A DNA stretch of 64,000 nt from Sideroxydans sp. (GTDB lineage Bacteria > Pseudomonadota > Gammaproteobacteria > Burkholderiales > Gallionellaceae). The position numbers and the translations under genes are program-made. The stretch is taken from NCBI GenBank assembly GCA_028710605.1, contig JAQTTU010000001.1, forward strand, positions 454,742 to 518,741, in the 5' to 3' direction. The notes under the pieces are model-generated. The model saw only the letters and a list, made by a program, of their open reading frames with translations. It had not been told where the DNA came from and did not search any database. Shown piece after piece: positions 18,840-27,117 of this stretch; positions within the stretch are counted from its first letter, which is position 1, and each line of letters starts with the position of its first letter.

Positions 18840-20690
18840 ATGAATATATTTTACGAAGAAGACGGCGGTTTCAAGGTCGGCAATATCCTTACCGACAACA
18901 CCACCTCGCTACAGGTTGAAAACACCCACGGCAAACGTAGCAAAATCAAATCGGCCAACGTGATGCTGCGTTTCGCGCAACCCGGCATGTCCGAGTTCAT
19001 GACACAAGCGGAGCAGATCGCCGCCGACATCGACGTGGAATTCCTGTGGGAAGCCTCGCCGCAGGAGGAGTTCGAGTTCGGCACGCTGGCCCAGGAATAT
19101 TTCGGCCACGCGCCGAATCCCATCGAAGCGGCGGGCGCGTTGATCCGCTTGCATTCGTCGCCGATGTATTTTTACAAGAAAGGCAAAGGCCGCTACAAAG
19201 CCGCGCCGCCCGACGCGCTGAAATCCGCGCTGGCCAGCGCCGAAAAAAAGCGCCTGCAAGCCGAACTGCAAGCGCGCTACATCGCCCAGCTCACCGCATT
19301 CCAGTTGCCTGCGGAATTCGGCGACAAGTTATCCATGATCCTGTATCAGCCGGATCGCAACACCATCGAAGTCAAAGCGTTGGAAGCCGCCTGTGCCGCC
19401 ACGCACTTGTCGGCGGCGCATCTGCTGCACCAGTGCGGCGCGCTGCCTTCCACCCACGATTACCACTTGAACAAATTCCTGTTCGAGCATTTTCCGCGTG
19501 GCACAGGCTTCCCCGAAGTCACGGTGGAAGAACATCCCGAATTGCCGAAAGCGGCAGTCAACGCGTTCAGCATCGACGACGCGAGCACCACCGAAATCGA
19601 CGATGCGTTCTCGGTGGAAAAATTACCCAACGGCAACTGGCGCATCGGCGTGCATATCGCCGCGCCCACGCTGGGCATCGCGCCCGGTTCGCCGATTGAT
19701 GTCATCGCCGCGCAGCGCATGTCCACCGTGTATATGCCGGGCGACAAGATCACCATGCTGCCGGACAACGTGGTGCAAGCCTTCACGCTGTGCGCCGACA
19801 AGGTGTGCCCCGCGCTGTCGCTGTATGTGGAAGTCGATGCCGAAACGCTGGCGATCATCAACAGCGAAAGCCGCGTCGAACGTTTGCACATCGCCGCCAA
19901 CCTGCGTCACGACACGCTCGAACCCTTGTTCAACGAAGACACGCTGGCCGCTGGCAAACTCGATTACGCCTACGCGCCCGAACTCAAACTGCTGTGGGAT
20001 TTCGCCAACAAACTGGAAGCCGCGCGCGGCAAATCCGCCGACAACAGCACGCAACAAATCGACTACACCTTCCACGTGGAAAACGACCGCGTCACTATCG
20101 GCAATCGCCTGCGCGGCTCACCCATCGACAAAGTGGTGTCGGAACTGATGATTCTCGCCAACAGCAGTTGGGGAAAATTGCTGGACGACCACGACGTGGC
20201 CGGCATCTACCGCACGCAGAACAACGGCAAGGTCAAGATGAGCACCGTCGCCGCGCCGCACCAAGGCTTGGGCGTGGCGCATTACGCGTGGTCCAGTTCG
20301 CCGCTGCGGCGCTATGTTGACTTGGTAAACCAGCGCCAACTCATCAGCGTGTTACGCGGCGAAACGCCGACCTACGGAAAAAACGACACCGCGCTGTTCA
20401 CCATCCTGCGCGACTTCGATACCGCCTACACCACTTACAACGACTTCCAGCGCGAGATGGAGCGCTACTGGTGCTTGCGCTGGCTGATACAGGAAGACAT
20501 CGAGCAAGTCGAAGCGATGGTATTGCGCGAAAATCTGGTCAAGCTCGCCGACATCCCGCTGGTCGGGCGCATCCCGTCGCTGCCCGAAACGCCGCCCAAC
20601 ACCAAAGTGACGCTGGACATCGTCTCTATAGATTTGCTCGATTTGAATTTTGAGGCGCGGTTTGTGGGCGCAATTCAAGAGGCGTCATGA
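18840..20690 (+). CDS. RNase II/RNB family 3'-5' exoribonuclease-like protein
   Basis: 616 residues from ATG 18840 (MNIFYEEDGGFK). RNB catalytic domain: AFSIDDASTTEIDDAFSVE (about 242-260) holds the metal-binding acids, followed by MSTVYMPGDKITMLP and GLGVAHYAWSSSPLRRYVDL, the conserved Arg-rich end of the RNB core. N-terminal cold-shock-type domains are replaced by a family-specific 200-residue region. In betaproteobacteria this gene usually precedes tonB and aroE, as here. Substrate not determined; may be a ribonuclease II-like enzyme. The stop overlaps the TonB start by four bases. Confidence 0.9.
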   Translation: MNIFYEEDGGFKVGNILTDNTTSLQVENTHGKRSKIKSANVMLRFAQPGMSEFMTQAEQIAADIDVEFLWEASPQEEFEFGTLAQEYFGHAPNPIEAAGALIRLHSSPMYFYKKGKGRYKAAPPDALKSALASAEKKRLQAELQARYIAQLTAFQLPAEFGDKLSMILYQPDRNTIEVKALEAACAATHLSAAHLLHQCGALPSTHDYHLNKFLFEHFPRGTGFPEVTVEEHPELPKAAVNAFSIDDASTTEIDDAFSVEKLPNGNWRIGVHIAAPTLGIAPGSPIDVIAAQRMSTVYMPGDKITMLPDNVVQAFTLCADKVCPALSLYVEVDAETLAIINSESRVERLHIAANLRHDTLEPLFNEDTLAAGKLDYAYAPELKLLWDFANKLEAARGKSADNSTQQIDYTFHVENDRVTIGNRLRGSPIDKVVSELMILANSSWGKLLDDHDVAGIYRTQNNGKVKMSTVAAPHQGLGVAHYAWSSSPLRRYVDLVNQRQLISVLRGETPTYGKNDTALFTILRDFDTAYTTYNDFQREMERYWCLRWLIQEDIEQVEAMVLRENLVKLADIPLVGRIPSLPETPPNTKVTLDIVSIDLLDLNFEARFVGAIQEAS

Positions 20691-21556
20691 AAAGACTCCT
20701 CGTCAGCGCGCTGTTAATCAAGGAACGCATCGCGTTCGCCACCGCGTTTTCGTTCGCGCTGCACGCCTTCGTGCTGTTCGGCATCACCTTCACCATGCCC
20801 GACGCGCGCAACCTCTTTACCAAACTGGAGCCGCTGGAAGTCACGCTGGTCAACAGCAAATCGAAAAACAAACCGAACAAGGCCCACTCCTACGCGCAGC
20901 ACAATCTGGACGGCGGCGGCAACACCGAAGAGGACAGACGCGCGGGAACGCCCTTCCCCGTGCTGGGCAACGACAGCCGCTTCAGCGCGGAACAAGCCAC
21001 GCAGCGTGTGAAAGCACTGGAAGAAGAACAAAAGCGCCTGCTCACGCAAACCAAAAGCAATTACCGCCTCGACCAGGACAAGAAAATTGCGAAGCCGACC
21101 GATAGCCAGCTCAGCGGCCAGGACCTGGTGGATAGCGCACTGGAAATCGCGCGCCTGGAAGCCGAGATCGCCAAAAATGTTTCGCTCTACGAAAAAATGC
21201 CCAAGCGCAAATTCCTGGGCGCGCGCACCGAGGAATATCGCTACGCCAGATATGAAGATGACTTCCGCGCCAAAGTGGAACGCATAGGCACCCTGAATTA
21301 TCCCGAAGCCGCGCGCCAGCAAAAACTCTACGGCAAGCTGCGCCTCACCGTGAGCATCCGTTCCGACGGCACCGTGGAAAAAGTTGAAATCGAACATTCC
21401 TCCGGGCAACGCATGCTCGATGCCGCCGCCATCCACATCGTCAAACTCGCCGCCCCCTACGCCCCCTTCCCGCCCGACATCCGCAAGGAGGTGGACATCC
21501 TCAGCATCACCCGCACCTGGACATTTACCAGCAGCGACAAGCTGGAAAGCGAGTAG
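20687..21556 (+). CDS. TonB family energy transducer
   Basis: 289 residues. N-terminal membrane helix (about 17-37), a charged Lys/Glu/Gln-rich periplasmic region, and a C-terminal TonB domain (about 200-285: GTLNYPEAARQQKLYGKLRL, LTVSIRSDGTVEKVEIEHSS, IRKEVDILSITRTWTF). Would transmit energy to outer-membrane transporters; no exbB/exbD lie beside it, though TolQR-like partners exist in the window. Translationally coupled to the RNB gene (ATGA). Confidence 0.88.
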   Translation: MKRLLVSALLIKERIAFATAFSFALHAFVLFGITFTMPDARNLFTKLEPLEVTLVNSKSKNKPNKAHSYAQHNLDGGGNTEEDRRAGTPFPVLGNDSRFSAEQATQRVKALEEEQKRLLTQTKSNYRLDQDKKIAKPTDSQLSGQDLVDSALEIARLEAEIAKNVSLYEKMPKRKFLGARTEEYRYARYEDDFRAKVERIGTLNYPEAARQQKLYGKLRLTVSIRSDGTVEKVEIEHSSGQRMLDAAAIHIVKLAAPYAPFPPDIRKEVDILSITRTWTFTSSDKLESE

Positions 21557-21584
21557 CGGTTTTTACCCGTTTTTCAAGCACCTT

Positions 21585-21668
21585 CTTGCCCGCAAGGCAG
21601 TAAATTCGGGCATCTCCATCAAGCGCAAGGCGTAGAACGCCTATTGACGGGCGTTCCCGTGAAGTTGG
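21585..21668 (+). repeat. Dispersed repeat, copy 2
   Basis: CTTGCCCGCAAGGCAG, then AATTCGGGCATCTCCATC, then CGCCTATTGACGGGCGTTCC and GAAGTTGG. Complete copy; fills the space between the TonB gene and the DUF2946-like gene. Confidence 0.8.
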
Positions 21669-21714
21669 GCAATTGAAATACATCATTTCAGCCTGTGAAC
21701 TATCTTGCGCTAGA

Positions 21715-22026
21715 ATGCCGCGCATGTTGCGCTCCGCCTTCCTGAAATCGCTGCTCGTTCTCGCTCTGCTGTTCGCCCAGCAAGGGGCGATGACGCACGC
21801 CATCGCGCACACGCTGGAAGAACTGACGCAAGACCAGTCGCAGCCGAACGACAAGCATTGCGAGCTGTGCGCGGTCTATGCGCAGATCGGCAGCGCGATC
21901 GGAAGCAGCCTCGTGCATTTCGATTTCGCTTCAACCTTTGAAGAAAAACTTTCCAGCCAGCCCGTTTCATTCCGCTCCTTCGCGTTCACCGCTTTCGCGG
22001 CACGCGCGCCGCCTTTCTCCGTTTAA
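21715..22026 (+). CDS. Small exported protein, DUF2946-like, upstream of zinc cluster
   Basis: 103 residues from ATG 21715 (MPRMLRSAFLKSL); an alternative ATG is at 21724. An N-terminal hydrophobic segment LLVLALLFAQQGAMTHAIAH acts as signal or anchor. The core KHCELCAVYAQIGSAIGSSL has the HCxxC arrangement typical of DUF2946 proteins, which are often found beside metal transporters. First gene of the probable zinc-uptake cluster. An imperfect palindrome TGAAATACATCATTTCA at 21674-21690 could be an operator, but it is not a convincing Zur box. Confidence 0.65.
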   Translation: MPRMLRSAFLKSLLVLALLFAQQGAMTHAIAHTLEELTQDQSQPNDKHCELCAVYAQIGSAIGSSLVHFDFASTFEEKLSSQPVSFRSFAFTAFAARAPPFSV

Positions 22027-22047
22027 ACCTAAATACCAAAATTCAAG

Positions 22048-22176
22048 CCACAGAGTTCACAGAGAACACAGAGAAAGAAACAGTTTCTCTTCGTTCAGCT
22101 GGCTCATTCGGGGTGTAAGTCACAATTTTGTGACAACCGTTTGTTTCTCCTCTGTGGCCTCTGTGTTCTCTGTGGC
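22048..22176. repeat. CACAGAG-type periodic inverted repeat
   Basis: Left arm repeats CACAGAG every nine bases (CCACAGAGTTCACAGAGAAC...). The right arm, about 90 bases on, is its inverse (CTCTGTGGCCTCTGTGTTCT...). Lies between the DUF2946-like and outer-membrane protein genes; a second member is at 55821-55957. Confidence 0.8.
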
Positions 22177-22201
22177 TAATTTAGTTTTTTGTGGAGTAAC
22201 C

Positions 22202-23404
22202 ATGTTAAAAAAAATCTGCCTTCGCGCGGCCATCGTCGCGCTGTGCGGCCATGCCGCGCTGGCTCAAGCTGGCAACGACAACGCTTTCAACCCCGCTTTC
22301 TCGCTCATCCTCTCCGGCACTTACGCCGGCTTGCAGCGCGACCCCGCCATCCCCGCCACCGGCTTCGCCATGAACCCCAATCCGGGACACGAACAAGGCT
22401 TCAATCTGGGCGAATCGGAAATGGGCATCGCGTCCAACATCGACCCCGAGTTTCGCGGCGTGGCCACGCTCGCGCTGGCTTCCGCCGGGGGCATCAGCGT
22501 GGAGAACGCCTTCGTGCAAACCACCGCGCTGGGCGACGGGCTCAACCTCAAATTCGGCCGCTATTTTTCCGGTCTGGGTTATCTCAACGAGCAGCACGCG
22601 CACGCCTGGGATTTCGTCGATCAGCCGCTGGTGTACGCCGTGTTGTGGGACAACCAGTTGGGTGAGGACGGCGTGCAACTGAAGTGGCTCGCGCCCACCG
22701 ACCTGTTCGTCGAGGTGGGCGGCGAGATGGGCAAAGGTCGCGGTTTCCCCGGCACCGACCGCGCCAAGAACGGCAACGGTGCGGCGGTGCTGTTCGCGCA
22801 TGTCGGCGACGACATCGGCGTTGAGCACAGCTGGCGCGCCGGTGTTTCGCTGCACCGCACGCGCGCGGCCAACCGTCCCAGCGATAACGTGCCGGATTTA
22901 TTGAACACAGCAGGCGGCGTGAGCAACAGTTTCAGCGGCGACAGCCAAACCGGCGGGCTGGACTTCGTGTGGAAATATTCGCCCAACGGCAATTTCCGCG
23001 AGCGCTATCTGAAGGTGCAAAGCGAATATTTCCGGCGCAAGGAAAACGGTTCGCTGACTTACGACACGGCGGGCGCGAACACCACCGACAGCTACTCCGT
23101 CACGCAGAGCGGCTGGTATGTGCAAAGCGTGTATCAGTTCATGCCGACCTGGCGCACGGGTATTCGCTACGACCGTCTTGATCCCGGTGTCGCCACGGTG
23201 GGCGCGCTGAACGCGGGCAACGTCATCGGCAATTACGCGTTCAATCCCTCGCGCGTCACGTGGATGGCGGATTACAGCCCCAGCGAGTTTTCGCGCATCC
23301 GCCTGCAACTGGCGCACGACAACTCGCGCCAGGGACTGCCGGACAACCAAATGTTCGTGCAATACATCATGAGCCTGGGCGCACACGGCGCGCACCAGTA
23401 TTAA
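22202..23404 (+). CDS. Outer-membrane beta-barrel protein of zinc cluster
   Basis: 400 residues from ATG 22202; upstream open frame is repeat DNA. Signal peptide about 1-23 (ALCGHAALAQA), then a barrel-like sequence with alternating strands and an aromatic C-terminal residue (HQY). The sequences LNLKFGRYFSGLGYLNEQHA and HAWDFVDQPLVYAVLWDNQL resemble zinc-regulated TonB-independent outer-membrane proteins found upstream of znuA-like genes. His-containing EQHAHAWDF could help metal passage. Probably a porin for zinc or a zinc complex; specificity is inferred from the neighbours. Confidence 0.75.
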   Translation: MLKKICLRAAIVALCGHAALAQAGNDNAFNPAFSLILSGTYAGLQRDPAIPATGFAMNPNPGHEQGFNLGESEMGIASNIDPEFRGVATLALASAGGISVENAFVQTTALGDGLNLKFGRYFSGLGYLNEQHAHAWDFVDQPLVYAVLWDNQLGEDGVQLKWLAPTDLFVEVGGEMGKGRGFPGTDRAKNGNGAAVLFAHVGDDIGVEHSWRAGVSLHRTRAANRPSDNVPDLLNTAGGVSNSFSGDSQTGGLDFVWKYSPNGNFRERYLKVQSEYFRRKENGSLTYDTAGANTTDSYSVTQSGWYVQSVYQFMPTWRTGIRYDRLDPGVATVGALNAGNVIGNYAFNPSRVTWMADYSPSEFSRIRLQLAHDNSRQGLPDNQMFVQYIMSLGAHGAHQY

Positions 23405-23414
23405 AACAACAACC

Positions 23415-23526
23415 GTCATTCCGGCGCAGGCCGGAATCCAGTTATTCAAACAATTCCCGCAACGCGGGACAACGCCAAAAGGCATATTGAATAAAACCGC
23501 TGGATTCCGGCCTGCGCCGGAATGAC
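23415..23526. repeat. GTCATTCCGGCGCAGGCCGG inverted repeat pair
   Basis: Arms 23415-23439 and 23502-23526 are near-perfect inverses around about 60 bases. Same family as 50891-51019 and 55984-56097. Lies within the zinc cluster, 20 bases before the binding-protein gene. Confidence 0.85.
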
Positions 23527-23546
23527 GAAACTGAAAGGGCTATGCC

Positions 23547-24446
23547 ATGAATAAAATTCTCTCTGTAATTACTTTGCTGCTACTCAGCACTTCTGCCCAC
23601 GCCGCGCTCAACGTGTTCGCCTGCGAACCGGAATGGGCGGCGCTCACGCAGCAATTGGCGGGCGACAAAGCCAGCATTTACACCGCCACCGGCGCGCTGC
23701 AAGACCCGCATCAGGTGCAGGCGCGTCCCAGCCTGATCGCCAAGGCGCGCAGCGCGCAATTGCTGGTGTGCACCGGCGCGGAGCTGGAGGTCGGCTGGAT
23801 GCCGGTGGTGTTACGCGAATCCGCCAACAGCAAAATCCAACCCGGCAACCCCGGGCATTTTGAAGCGGCGCAATACGTCACCATGCTGGAAGTGCCGACC
23901 AGATTGGACCGCGCCGATGGCGATGTGCATGCGGCGGGCAATCCGCACATCCAGACCGATGCGCGCAATTTTCTGCCGGTGGCGCAAGCGCTCAGCCAGC
24001 GCCTGATCCAACTCGATCCGGCCAACACCGCTTATTACCAACAACAGCTTGCGACGTTCAACCAGCAGTGGCGCGCGGCGATTGCGAAATGGGAAAAACA
24101 GGCCGCACCGCTGAAAGGCATTCCCGTCATCGTGCAGCATAGAGGCTTCCCCTATCTCAACAACTGGCTGGGCTTGCACCAAGTCGCCGAACTCGAACCC
24201 AAGCCCGGCATGGAACCCAGCGCGGCGTATTTGGGCAAGGTGCTGAACGATTTGCAGCAACATCCGGCACGCATGGTATTGCGCGCGGCGTATCAGGATG
24301 GACGGCCTTCGGAATGGATCGCGGAACGCGCAAAGGTCGCCGCCGTGGTCGTGCCGTTCACCGTGGGCGGCACGCCGCAATCGAACGATTTGTTTGCGCT
24401 GTTTGACGACACGATTGCACGGCTGCTGGCTGCACTAAATCACTAA
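23547..24446 (+). CDS. Metal ABC transporter substrate-binding protein (ZnuA-like)
   Basis: 299 residues. Signal peptide about 1-19 (LLLLSTSAHA). Cluster 9 periplasmic binding protein: candidate metal ligands are His in LQDPHQVQARPS, His in AAGNPHIQTD, His in VQHRGFPYLN and Asp near the C-terminus. There is no long His-rich loop, unlike many zinc-specific ZnuA proteins, so Zn is likely but Mn is possible. Followed by the permease; no ATPase gene is nearby. Confidence 0.88.
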   Translation: MNKILSVITLLLLSTSAHAALNVFACEPEWAALTQQLAGDKASIYTATGALQDPHQVQARPSLIAKARSAQLLVCTGAELEVGWMPVVLRESANSKIQPGNPGHFEAAQYVTMLEVPTRLDRADGDVHAAGNPHIQTDARNFLPVAQALSQRLIQLDPANTAYYQQQLATFNQQWRAAIAKWEKQAAPLKGIPVIVQHRGFPYLNNWLGLHQVAELEPKPGMEPSAAYLGKVLNDLQQHPARMVLRAAYQDGRPSEWIAERAKVAAVVVPFTVGGTPQSNDLFALFDDTIARLLAALNH

Positions 24447-24454
24447 CAACCTTT

Positions 24455-24571
24455 CCCGCAGATTACGCAGATTAAACAGATTAAAACCAATTCACATACC
24501 GCTCACCTCAAACGCAAATCATTGTTTGGTTTACTTGGGTTTAATCTGCGTGAATCTGCGTAATCTGCGGG
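24455..24571. repeat. GCAGATTA-type periodic inverted repeat
   Basis: Left arm CCCGCAGATTACGCAGATTA with roughly nine-base period and right arm TAATCTGCGGG in reverse. Same family as 27005-27107 and 44876-44981. Confidence 0.85.
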
Positions 24572-24592
24572 CAAAAAAGGATTTTAAAAACC

Positions 24593-25369
24593 ATGAACCC
24601 CATCGAACTCACCATCCTCCTCCCCGCCTTCCTCGCCGGTTTGCTGGTGCTCGCCACGCACATTCCGCTGGGCATGAAAGTGCTGCAACGCGGGGTGATT
24701 TTCGCCGACCTCGCGGTGGCGCAGATCGCCGGTCTCGGCGTGGTCATCGCGGGCTTGCTCGATCTCACCGACAAGCCGCTGCTGGTGCAACTGGTTGCCG
24801 CCATCAGCGCGCTGTGCGGCGCGGCGTTGCTGGCCTGGATTGAACGGCGCGTGCCCGAGGTCAAGGAAGCCTGCATCGGCCTGACCTTTGTGCTCGCCGC
24901 CAGCCTCGGCATTTTGCTGATGAGCCGCGATGTGCACGCGGGCGAACACTTGAAGGATATGCTGGTCGGGCAAATTCTTTGGGTGAATGTCGAACAGTTG
25001 ATCGTCACCGCCATTCTCACCGCCGCCCTGCTCGCGCTGTGGCATTGGACCAAACTGAAAAACAGCAACCTCGGCTTCTACGGCCTGTTCGCGCTGGCCG
25101 TCACCGCCTCGGTGCAACTGGTCGGCATCTATCTGGTGTTCGCCAGCCTGATCGTGCCCGCGCTCGCCACTTACCGCGTCAAACAGCGCCGCATGGCTAT
25201 TGCGTTTGCCATCGGTGTTTTAGGATATGCGCTCGGCTTGTTGCTATCGGCCTGGTTCGATTTGCCCAGCGGCGCGACCGTGGTGTGGGCGATGGCTGCC
25301 GCAGGGCTGCTGACTGCGTTAATGAAGCGCGCACGGCTAATCCCCTCCCCCTTGCAGGGGGAGGGCTAG
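24593..25369 (+). CDS. Metal ABC transporter permease (ZnuB-like)
   Basis: 258 residues with seven or eight membrane helices, ABC-3 family. Conserved parts seen: GVIFADLAVAQIAGLGVVI, LVGQILWVNVEQLIVTAILT and VGIYLVFASLIVPALA. The C-terminal tail (RLIPSPLQGEG then stop) is read from the palindromic repeat starting at 25342, so the natural stop has been replaced. No ATP-binding subunit is in the window; it must be elsewhere or another system's ATPase is shared. Confidence 0.88.
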   Translation: MNPIELTILLPAFLAGLLVLATHIPLGMKVLQRGVIFADLAVAQIAGLGVVIAGLLDLTDKPLLVQLVAAISALCGAALLAWIERRVPEVKEACIGLTFVLAASLGILLMSRDVHAGEHLKDMLVGQILWVNVEQLIVTAILTAALLALWHWTKLKNSNLGFYGLFALAVTASVQLVGIYLVFASLIVPALATYRVKQRRMAIAFAIGVLGYALGLLLSAWFDLPSGATVVWAMAAAGLLTALMKRARLIPSPLQGEG

Positions 25370-25439
25370 GGTAGGGGTAGAAACGTTAGCGTTTAGCAAC
25401 TCTACCCCCATCCCAACCTTCCCCCTGCAAGGGGGAAGG
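25342..25439. repeat. Palindromic CCCCTCCCCCTTGCAGGGGG repeat
   Basis: Inverted pair 25342-25380 and 25402-25439 separated by a short spacer. The first half overlaps the last codons of the permease gene. Confidence 0.85.
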
Positions 25440-25493
25440 AGCCGACTGGCAAATACTTTACAATGCGCGCACTAATTTTCATGCGCATCGAAC

Positions 25494-26300
25494 ATGACCG
25501 ACAAATACGCCGTGATCGGCAACCCCGTATCGCACAGCAAGTCGCCGCTGATCCATTCCCTGTTCGCGCAGCAGACCGGGCAGGACATGAGTTACGAGGC
25601 CATTGAAGCGCCGCTGGACGGCTTCGCGGCGACCATCGAACGGCTGCGCGCGGAAGGCTACAAAGGCTGCAACGTGACCGTGCCGTTCAAGTTCGAGGCC
25701 TACCAGTTATGCACCCGCCTCGGCGACCGCGCGCGCGATGCCAAGGCGGCCAACACGCTGATTTTCCGCGACGGCGAAATCCTCGGCGCGAACACCGACG
25801 GCGCGGGCTTGCTGGCCGACATCGAAAAAAATCTGGGTTTCAAACTGATGTGGAAAGACGCGCTGCTGCTCGGCGCGGGCGGTGCGGCGGCAGGCGTGTT
25901 GTGGCCGTTGTTCAACGCCGGAGTCGGCATCGTCATCGCCAACCGCACCATCGAAAAAGCGCAGTTGCTGGCGGACGAATTCAAAGGGTCGGGCACGGTG
26001 TACGCGCGGCGCTACGACGAACTGGCGGGCAAACAATTCGATCTGGTTATCAACGCGACTTCCAGCGGGCTGAAAGACGAATTGCCGCCGTTGCCTGACG
26101 GGATTTTCAAACCCGGCGCGCTGGCCTACGACATGATGTACGGTCGCGAAACGCCGTTCCTGCGCTATGCCAGAGAACAAGGTGCGACGGCCATCTCCGA
26201 CGGATTGGGCATGCTGGTGGAACAGGCCGCAGAAGCGTTCTACCTGTGGCGCAACGTGCGCCCCGACACAAAACCCGTGCTGGAAAAGTTGCGCGCATGA
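25494..26300 (+). CDS. aroE: Shikimate dehydrogenase AroE
   Basis: 268 residues. NADPH-dependent reduction of 3-dehydroshikimate. Substrate site NPVSHSKSPLIHSLF (10-24) and catalytic Lys in GCNVTVPFKFEAY; NTDGAG and the nucleotide-binding GAGGAAAGV follow, then NATSSGL. Full length. Its stop overlaps the mtgA start (ATGA), an order usual in betaproteobacteria. Confidence 0.97.
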   Translation: MTDKYAVIGNPVSHSKSPLIHSLFAQQTGQDMSYEAIEAPLDGFAATIERLRAEGYKGCNVTVPFKFEAYQLCTRLGDRARDAKAANTLIFRDGEILGANTDGAGLLADIEKNLGFKLMWKDALLLGAGGAAAGVLWPLFNAGVGIVIANRTIEKAQLLADEFKGSGTVYARRYDELAGKQFDLVINATSSGLKDELPPLPDGIFKPGALAYDMMYGRETPFLRYAREQGATAISDGLGMLVEQAAEAFYLWRNVRPDTKPVLEKLRA

Positions 26301-26992
26301 AGCTGCCCAAGAGCCTATTCTGGCGCATCACTCTGGCGCTGGCAGCACTGCTGGTGCTGTACCAGTTGTGGCTGTTCGCCCACATCTGCTGGTGGATCAA
26401 ATTCAACCCTTCCAGCAGCGCGTTCATGGATGATCGTCTCGAAGTGATGCAGGACAAAAATCCGAATGCCGAGCTGAAACACCAGTGGGTTTCGTACTCC
26501 AAAATTTCCAACAACCTGAAGCGCGCGCTGATCGTTTCCGAAGACGCGAAGTTCGTCGATCACGAAGGTTTCGATTGGGAAGGCATCGCCAAGGCTTACG
26601 AGAAAAACAAAAAGAAAGGCAAGATCGTCGCGGGCGGTTCCACCATCAGCCAGCAACTGGCGAAAAATTTATTCCTCTCCACCAAACGCACGCCGTGGCG
26701 CAAGGGCGAAGAAGTGCTGATCACGCTGATGCTGGAAGCGGTGATGGACAAGCAACGCATCTTCGAGATTTATCTGAACGTGATCGAATGGGGCAACGGC
26801 GTGTTCGGCGCGGAAGCGGCGGCAAGACATTACTTCGGCGTGAGCGCCGCAAAACTCAGCCCGGAGCAGGCCGCCAAACTCGCCGCCATGGTGCCCAACC
26901 CGCGCTACTACGACAAACACCGCGAAGCGCGCGGCATGCTGTCCAAGACCTTGGTCATCCTCGACCGCATGCCGGATGCGGAGATTCCGTAA
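26297..26992 (+). CDS. mtgA: Monofunctional peptidoglycan transglycosylase MtgA
   Basis: 231 residues from ATG 26297. N-terminal membrane helix (about 10-28), then a GT51 domain: catalytic Glu in SEDAKFVDHEGFDWEG, GGSTISQQLAKNLFLS, RIFEIYLNVIEWGNGVFGAE. Polymerises lipid II glycans in the periplasm. Translationally coupled to aroE; ends just before a GCAGATTA repeat. Confidence 0.97.
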   Translation: MKLPKSLFWRITLALAALLVLYQLWLFAHICWWIKFNPSSSAFMDDRLEVMQDKNPNAELKHQWVSYSKISNNLKRALIVSEDAKFVDHEGFDWEGIAKAYEKNKKKGKIVAGGSTISQQLAKNLFLSTKRTPWRKGEEVLITLMLEAVMDKQRIFEIYLNVIEWGNGVFGAEAAARHYFGVSAAKLSPEQAAKLAAMVPNPRYYDKHREARGMLSKTLVILDRMPDAEIP

Positions 26993-27004
26993 AACTGAAA
27001 AACC

Positions 27005-27107
27005 TTTGCCCGCAGATTACACAGATTAACCCGGATTAAAAACCACACCGAACTTCGCGGCGAATCAGGTGTTAATCTTTTTAATCTGTGTAATCTGCGG
27101 GCAAAGG
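27005..27107. repeat. GCAGATTA-type periodic inverted repeat
   Basis: Arms TTGCCCGCAGATTACACAGA and its inverse TAATCTGCGGGCAAAGG. Lies between the convergent mtgA and CorA-like genes; may terminate both. Confidence 0.85.
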
Positions 27108-27117
27108 CTTTTAACAC

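Noticed and set aside
21674..21690. Zur box upstream of the zinc cluster
   Set aside because: TGAAATACATCATTTCA is an imperfect palindrome but lacks the usual Zur core; left as a weak hint only.
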